Positions 23,152 to 27,748 of a stretch of 27,748 nucleotides of DNA are shown here, piece by piece. The notes beneath the pieces were generated by a model, which saw only the letters and a list, made by a program, of their open reading frames with translations, was not told where the DNA came from and did not search any database. Made by a program: the position numbers and the translations under genes. The DNA comes from Actinomycetota bacterium (GTDB taxonomy: Bacteria; Actinomycetota; Coriobacteriia; Anaerosomatales; D1FN1-002), in the NCBI GenBank assembly GCA_005774595.1, contig VAUM01000002.1, positions 1 through 27,748 of the forward strand, read 5' to 3'. Every line of letters starts with the position of its first letter. Positions within the stretch are counted from its first letter, which is position 1.

Positions 23152-24275
23152 TGGAGAGGGTGTTCTTCCACGACGTGCCGCGCGAACGGTGGGACGAATG
23201 GGTGGCGTCGGTCCCTGAGGCGACCCACCTCCACTCATCCGACTTCATCACCTATCTCGAACGGTCCTACCCGGACGCGAAGCCGCTGAGCTTCGCGCTC
23301 GTGGACGAGCGCGGCGTGGCGCAGGCGATCTGTCCGATGGCCGTGGGTCGCATCGAGCACGCGGGGATCGGCTTCGTGGACGCTTCGTTCTCGGGCGAGC
23401 CGCTTGGCGCTCCTGCCGTGCGACGCGACAGCCCGAGTTCGGCGCGTCGTGCGCAGGCGGAAGCCTACGCGGCGCTGCACGCCCTCGCGGCGGAGCACGG
23501 GGCCGCGCGCGCGCTGCTTCGCAGGCACCCGCTCTCGATCGGCGTCATGGGTGGCGCCGATTCGGGCATCGATGCCTTCGCGCCGCTGCTCGAGGGATAC
23601 CAGGCGCAGCCGCAGAACACGATCGTCATCGACCTCGCGCTGCCCGAGGACACGCTGACCGCTGAGCTGTCCAAGTACCACCGCAGGCACATCAACCGCT
23701 CGCGTCGCGACGGGGTGACGGTGGAACGATTCTCCGGCGAGGGAGCGGCGACGGACGAGATGTTCGCAGGCTATCGCCGTGCGCACTTCCTTGCCGCCGG
23801 CCGCGTGACGCGGCCCGAGCCGAGCTTCGAATGGATGCGCTGCCTGCTCGCCGAGGAGCGCGCTTCGCTGTTCGTGGCGTTCGTCGGCGGACAGCCGGCG
23901 AGCTTCCTGTTCTGCGGTGCGTTCCACGGGCTGGTCTTCGGGTGGTCCCAGGCGAACCTGGAGGAGTTCACTCGCGAGCAGCCGCCGCGCCACCTGCTCG
24001 AGTGGGAGGCGATCCTGGACAGCCGTGCCCGAGGGGCGCGCTTCTACGAACTGGGGATCAACTGGTCCGCCGCTCAGCCGTACTACGCGCCGAGCGACAA
24101 GGAGCGGTCCATCGCGGAGTTCAAGCGCCGCTACGGCGGGCGGCTGATGCCCGAGATCGCGTTCGAGAGGGTCTTCGACAGCGCCCTGTGGGAGCGCCTG
24201 GAGAGCGCGCGGGCGGCGCGCTTCCTCGAGTCGGATGCGTTCGATGCGAGTGAGCCCGCGGGCGACGATGAGTAG
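23151..24275 (+). CDS. FemAB-like/GNAT acyltransferase
   Basis: The 374-residue protein has the double-GNAT arrangement of FemAB-related proteins (acetyltransf_6 type). The first half has WVASVPEATHLHSSDFITYLE. The second half begins at LSKYHRRHINRSRRDGVTVE and contains SLFVAFVGGQPASFLFCGAF, HLLEWEAILDSRARGARFYELGIN and an IAEFKRRYGG end motif. These are the recurrent FemAB signatures. It likely transfers an acyl or aminoacyl group to an amino sugar. It starts with ATG overlapping the previous stop by one base. It occupies the position of spsD in the Bacillus order. A 38-nt gap (24276-24313) follows, with no promoter-like element that I can defend. Confidence 0.82.
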   Translation: MERVFFHDVPRERWDEWVASVPEATHLHSSDFITYLERSYPDAKPLSFALVDERGVAQAICPMAVGRIEHAGIGFVDASFSGEPLGAPAVRRDSPSSARRAQAEAYAALHALAAEHGAARALLRRHPLSIGVMGGADSGIDAFAPLLEGYQAQPQNTIVIDLALPEDTLTAELSKYHRRHINRSRRDGVTVERFSGEGAATDEMFAGYRRAHFLAAGRVTRPEPSFEWMRCLLAEERASLFVAFVGGQPASFLFCGAFHGLVFGWSQANLEEFTREQPPRHLLEWEAILDSRARGARFYELGINWSAAQPYYAPSDKERSIAEFKRRYGGRLMPEIAFERVFDSALWERLESARAARFLESDAFDASEPAGDDE

Positions 24276-24313
24276 CGCTCGGGCCGACACGATCAGGATG
24301 CGAGGTATCTTCC

Positions 24314-25282
24314 TTGGGTGACGGCAGCAGACTCGTCGACCACCTCCCGCTGGACGCTCCGTGGGGGCTGGCGATCGACCCGTCCAGCAGGTGCAACTAC
24401 TCGTGCCGCTTCTGTCCGACCGGCACGAGCGGTCCGGACGATCCTCGCCAGCGCGGGACCATGTCGTTCGAGACGTTCAAGCACATCATCGACGGTCTGG
24501 CATCGGACGGGATCGTTGTCCGCTCGCTGAAGCTGTGGAAGGACGGCGAGCCGCTCCTCAACGAGGACCTGCCGCGCTTCATACGCTATGCGAAAGAAGC
24601 GGGGGTCACCGAGGAGGTCCGGGTCAACACCAACGGGTCGCTGCTGGACACGATGGCGGCACAGCTCGTGGACGCCGGCCTCGACTGGATCATGGTCTCC
24701 TACACGTCGCCGAACGACGAGGTCTTCCGCGAGTACTCCGGTGGGGCCTTCGCCGAGAAGGTCGAGCGAAACGTGGCACTGTTGCGCGAGATCCGCGGGG
24801 ATCGGCCGAGGCCGCACATCGCGGTGAAGATCTGCCGGTTCCCTGCGATCACCGACGCGGACGTGGAGGAGTTCAAGCGCAGATTCGCGGGCATAGCGGA
24901 CGAACTGATCGTGCACGAGGACCCGATGAACTGGGACAACACGGGGGAGCAGGACTTCACACTGGGCAAGGTCGCGGAACGCGAACGGCCGCGGATGGCG
25001 TGTCCGTACCCTTGGTACGAGCTGAACGTGAACTCGGACGCATCGGTGTCGATCTGCCCGGTCGACTGGTCGCTCGGCACGGTGGTCGGAGACGCGACGC
25101 AGGAGACGATCGGCGCGATCTGGAACGGCGAAAGGCTTGCGGAGCTGCGCCGGATGTTCGTGACGCGCGACTTCAGCGCGCATCCCGTGTGCGGAGAGTG
25201 CACGTACTATCATCGGCACGACGACGATATCGACGAGTTCGTCCTGCGTGACGCGGCCCGGCCGGCGCAGGACGGGGAGTAG
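24314..25282 (+). CDS. Radical SAM/SPASM-type protein, third copy (TTG start)
   Basis: The 322-residue protein has the [4Fe-4S] motif CNYSCRFC (C27, C31, C34), LWKDGEPLLNEDL as the GEP-type SAM segment and VRVNTNGSLLD. A C-terminal SPASM-like region has ACPYPWYELNVNSDASVSICPVDW, VVGDATQETIGAIWNG and HPVCGEC. It is closer to the short SPASM enzymes with two or three C-terminal Cys pairs than to the two 356-residue copies. The start is TTG 24314, the only initiator that gives the full N terminus; GAGG at 24302-24305 is 8 nt ahead. It is directly followed by an aminotransferase (GTG right after its stop), suggesting a dehydrogenation-then-transamination pair. Confidence 0.9.
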   Translation: MGDGSRLVDHLPLDAPWGLAIDPSSRCNYSCRFCPTGTSGPDDPRQRGTMSFETFKHIIDGLASDGIVVRSLKLWKDGEPLLNEDLPRFIRYAKEAGVTEEVRVNTNGSLLDTMAAQLVDAGLDWIMVSYTSPNDEVFREYSGGAFAEKVERNVALLREIRGDRPRPHIAVKICRFPAITDADVEEFKRRFAGIADELIVHEDPMNWDNTGEQDFTLGKVAERERPRMACPYPWYELNVNSDASVSICPVDWSLGTVVGDATQETIGAIWNGERLAELRRMFVTRDFSAHPVCGECTYYHRHDDDIDEFVLRDAARPAQDGE

Positions 25283-26557
25283 GTGGGCCAAGTGGCCGAG
25301 AGGCTGGCTATCGACGGGGGTCCGAAGACGATCGACGAGCCGGTGGCGCCGTGGCCGCAGCACACAGGCAGCGATGAGGATTGGGTCGTCAGGTCGGTGC
25401 GCGAGTCGAACGCGTGCGCGTCCGCGTCGACTGCGGTCGGGTACACGATCAGGTTCGAGCGCGAGTTCGCCGAGATGCACGGTCGCCGGTACGGAGTCGC
25501 GTGCTGCAGCTGCACGCAGGGGCTCGAAGCCATGGTGGCGATCGCCGGGATCGAACCGGGCGACGAGGTCATCGTCCCTCCGTACACCTTCATGGCGACA
25601 GCCGCCTGCGTGATCCGGGCCGGGGGCGTGCCCGTCTTCGGCGATGTAGATCCGCTGACGATGTGTCTCGACATCCGCCGGCTCGACGAGGTCCGTACGG
25701 AGCGGACGAAGGCAGTCATCCCGGTCCACTTCGGTGGGTTCATGGACGACATGGTCGCGCTGAGGCGCTGGGCCGAGCCGCTCGGCATCACCGTGATCGA
25801 GGACGCTGCGCAGGCGCACGCCGCGCGGCGCGACGGGTGGTATCCGGGCGAGCACAGCATGGGCGCCGTCTTCAGCTTCCAGCGCAACAAGAACATGTCG
25901 GCGGGTGAGGGCGGCGTCTATCTGACAGACGACGAGGACCTGATGCTCGCCTTCCGTGAGTTCATCTGGCACGGCACCCGGCAGGGCGGCGCGCCGGGAC
26001 ACTTCAGCATCTCGTCGAACCTTCGGATCACGGAGTTCCAGAGCGCGCTGCTCCTGGCGCAGATGGAGCGTCTCGAGGAGCAGACGCGCAAACGCATGGA
26101 CGCCTGCGACGCGCTCGACCTCCTCATCGACGGTATTCCGGGATTCACCCGCCTCGACGCCTCGGCGATGGAGGTGCACCCGCGGCACCTCTACATCGTG
26201 AGGCTGGATCGGGCGTACTGGGGAGGGGTCAAGAAGGCCACTGTTCTCAAGGCACTGCAAGCCGAGGGCGTCGTGATAGGGGCAGGCTACGACTATCCGC
26301 TCTACCGCAACCCGGTGTTCGTCGACGGCAACTACCCTTCCGTCTACCGCGCCGCGAACGCGGAGGCGATCGCAGCGGGACGCCTCGACTTCTCTTCCGT
26401 GGTCCTGCCCGAGGTCGAGCGCGCGTGTGGTGACGTGATGACCATGCCGCACTTCGTCTTCCTGTCCGACTACGCGGTCGCCGAGAGGGTCGGCAGTGCG
26501 CTGGCCAAGGTCTCGGAGGCTCGCGACCGGATCGCCGAGATGGACGAGGAAGCCTGA
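25283..26557 (+). CDS. DegT/DnrJ/EryC1/StrS aminotransferase (AHBA synthase/StsC-like)
   Basis: The 424-residue protein opens with LAIDGGPKTI and a Pro/Trp-rich stretch, typical of the secondary-metabolite aminotransferases such as AHBA synthase and StsC. PLP-site features are TQGLEAM, GDEVIVPPYTFMATA, VIEDAAQAHAA and the Schiff-base lysine K203 in FQRNKNMSAGEGG. It would transaminate a keto sugar or keto cyclitol with glutamate or glutamine. The GTG 25283 start abuts the previous stop codon; GTG 25292 is an in-frame alternative with better spacing from GGGGAG. The next gene starts inside its stop (TGATG). Together with the preceding SPASM gene it resembles the BtrN/BtrS logic of aminocyclitol synthesis. 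Confidence 0.9.
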   Translation: MGQVAERLAIDGGPKTIDEPVAPWPQHTGSDEDWVVRSVRESNACASASTAVGYTIRFEREFAEMHGRRYGVACCSCTQGLEAMVAIAGIEPGDEVIVPPYTFMATAACVIRAGGVPVFGDVDPLTMCLDIRRLDEVRTERTKAVIPVHFGGFMDDMVALRRWAEPLGITVIEDAAQAHAARRDGWYPGEHSMGAVFSFQRNKNMSAGEGGVYLTDDEDLMLAFREFIWHGTRQGGAPGHFSISSNLRITEFQSALLLAQMERLEEQTRKRMDACDALDLLIDGIPGFTRLDASAMEVHPRHLYIVRLDRAYWGGVKKATVLKALQAEGVVIGAGYDYPLYRNPVFVDGNYPSVYRAANAEAIAAGRLDFSSVVLPEVERACGDVMTMPHFVFLSDYAVAERVGSALAKVSEARDRIAEMDEEA

Positions 26558-27717
26558 TGGTCGACGGATTCGCCGTCTCGCGAGCTGCGGCGAGCGACCG
26601 CGAGGAGATCCTCGGTCTGTGGGACGAGGTCATCCTGCGAGGGCGGTTCGGCGCGGACTGGGCAGGGATCGACAGCCACATCTTCGGCACCGGCTCGCCG
26701 GACTCGGCGGAGCACGTCCTCGTGGCCAGGGATACCTCGAACCCGGGGCGGATCTGCGCCACCGTGGCCGCGATCCCGATGACGATGCTCATCGAAGGCC
26801 TGCCGGTGGGCGCCATCGCGATCACCGGTGTGGCGACGAGACCGGAGTACCAGCGACGCGGACTCATGGCGAGGCTGCTCGAGGAGGCGTTCGACTCGCT
26901 CGACGCCACTGAGCGGCCGCTCACGGTCCTCTGGGGCTACCGCGACCGCTACCGCCGTTTCGGTTTCGAGATCTGCGGCGCCCGCACCACCCAGTTCGTG
27001 CCGAGGCGCAAGTTCTCGGGGCCGTCCCCCGACGACGTGGCAGCGGTTCGCGAGTTGCGTGTGCCCGAGGACGCGGCGATCATCGACGAGTACGGCGTGC
27101 CGGCGAACCTCGTGCTCGACGGGCACCCCGGGCACCTGGATCGCGTCTACGGTCGTGCGCTGCAGCGCACATGCGTGTACGAGGGTCCTCGTGGCCGGGC
27201 GCTGGCCACAGTCCCCGCCGCTGCGGCCGATGCCGCGGAGACCCTCGAAGTGCTCCACGTCGTCGGCGACGCCGAGGCGGCCGCGGCACTTCTCGAGGTG
27301 CTCATGGCCGACGGCGACTACGGCGAGTGCGCGGTGCGCCAGCCGCCCCTGGCATCAGGCCCGCTGGGCGAGTACGTGCACATGCTCGGGGAGTGGTTCC
27401 GCATCGAGCACATCTGCAACCTGAGGATCAACGACCTCGCCGCGCTGATGAGCGCGCTGGGTCCCCGGATCGATGAGCGCCTCGCTCGAGCGGGCCTGAG
27501 GCTGAGCGTCCGAATGAGTCGGGGTGACCGCGAGCAGATGTGGGAGTCGGGGGGCGAGGGCCTCGCGGTCGCACTGGATCTCGAGGACCACCGACTCGTC
27601 CGAGTCCTGTTCGGGCCGGAGAGGCCGTCGGACCTGCCCCTTGTGCCTCCGGTCGGTCAGGTCCTCGACGCTGTGCTGCCCCTCCGCTTCGACGTCACCC
27701 CTCTCGAGGGACTGTAG
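26557..27717 (+). CDS. GNAT N-acetyltransferase, Eis-like with SCP2-type C-terminal region
   Basis: The 386-residue protein has the length and layout of Eis-type enhanced-intracellular-survival acetyltransferases. The N-terminal GNAT domain has acetyl-CoA motif A in GVATRPEYQRRGLMARLLEEA (about 90-110), then LWGYRDRYRRFGFEI. A central second GNAT-like domain follows, and the C-terminal region (about 290-386) resembles a sterol-carrier-protein-2 fold. It likely acetylates an amine, possibly the amino sugar made upstream; Eis enzymes otherwise modify aminoglycosides or protein lysines. It starts at ATG overlapping the previous stop and is the last complete gene in the window. Confidence 0.85.
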   Translation: MVDGFAVSRAAASDREEILGLWDEVILRGRFGADWAGIDSHIFGTGSPDSAEHVLVARDTSNPGRICATVAAIPMTMLIEGLPVGAIAITGVATRPEYQRRGLMARLLEEAFDSLDATERPLTVLWGYRDRYRRFGFEICGARTTQFVPRRKFSGPSPDDVAAVRELRVPEDAAIIDEYGVPANLVLDGHPGHLDRVYGRALQRTCVYEGPRGRALATVPAAAADAAETLEVLHVVGDAEAAAALLEVLMADGDYGECAVRQPPLASGPLGEYVHMLGEWFRIEHICNLRINDLAALMSALGPRIDERLARAGLRLSVRMSRGDREQMWESGGEGLAVALDLEDHRLVRVLFGPERPSDLPLVPPVGQVLDAVLPLRFDVTPLEGL

Positions 27718-27732
27718 GGGCTCGGTGTGGGG

Positions 27733-27748
27733 AGCGCTGCCTGGCGCT
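27733..27748 (+). terminator. Possible partial hairpin at the window edge
   Basis: AGCGC (27733-27737) can pair with GCGCT (27744-27748) around a 6-nt loop, 16 nt after the last stop codon. The sequence ends here, so the stem could be longer. It may be the start of a terminator of the long unit; the evidence is slight. Confidence 0.2.

Noticed and set aside
21703..23238. A 511-codon open frame on the minus strand.
   Set aside because: It is antisense to the PseG-like and DegT-like genes and no protein family is recognisable.
24276..24313. Internal promoter or terminator in the 38-nt gap before the third SPASM gene.
   Set aside because: No -35/-10 pair, repeat or hairpin is convincing; only the GAGG ribosome site is supported.
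24293..26452. A 719-codon open frame on the minus strand.
   Set aside because: It is a mirror of strongly supported plus-strand radical SAM and aminotransferase genes. GC-rich codon bias leaves such antisense frames open, and the translation is Arg/His/Asp-rich with no known domain.

Overview
The window is a dense, one-strand (+) biosynthetic locus of 25 protein-coding genes from a GC-rich bacterium. GTG starts and overlapping stop/start junctions are very common. The DNA has no RNA genes, IS elements, CRISPR arrays or regulator genes that I can see. High GC, GTG starts and sigma-70-type promoters would fit an actinobacterium. Four radical SAM enzymes and a TPP-dependent E1 pair suggest an anaerobe or facultative anaerobe. 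This taxonomic guess is inference only.

Layout. Unit 1 (112-8960, nine genes) holds a GalE-like epimerase, a nucleotidyltransferase-kinase fusion with the HldE domains in reversed order, and a GmhA-like SIS isomerase. It continues with a radical SAM/SPASM enzyme, an E1-alpha/E1-beta TPP dehydrogenase pair, a methyltransferase, a second radical SAM/SPASM enzyme and a second sugar epimerase. After a 159-nt gap with a hairpin, unit 2 (9120-11872) encodes a B12-binding-type radical SAM enzyme and a membrane-anchored putative glycosyltransferase, and ends at a strong hairpin. Unit 3 is a single exporter-type ABC transporter (11986-13752). Unit 4 (13843-27717, thirteen genes) holds an ATP-grasp ligase, an amidohydrolase-fold protein, a methyltransferase, an RraA/aldolase-like protein and an aldo/keto reductase. 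It then has a cytidylyltransferase-aminotransferase fusion, a NeuB-type synthase, a PseG/SpsG-like protein, a DegT-fold protein, a FemAB/GNAT-like acyltransferase, a third SPASM enzyme, an AHBA/StsC-like aminotransferase and an Eis-like acetyltransferase.

How it works together (inference). The locus looks like a factory for unusual nucleotide-activated surface sugars. Unit 1 resembles heptose-phosphate activation followed by radical and TPP chemistry. The centre of unit 4 has the gene order of the Bacillus spore-coat sps operon (spsF-E-G-C-D-like), which points to a nonulosonic-acid-like sugar carrying amino and acyl decorations. The ABC transporter probably exports or flips the lipid-linked product.

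The most striking non-coding signal is one element found twice. Each copy has a TTGACG -35, a -10 whose last T begins the inverted repeat TGTTCA-N5-TGAACA, and a 15-codon mini-ORF starting inside the right half of that repeat. One copy precedes the ABC transporter and the other precedes unit 4. They look like two promoters under one operator, hence co-regulated export and synthesis.
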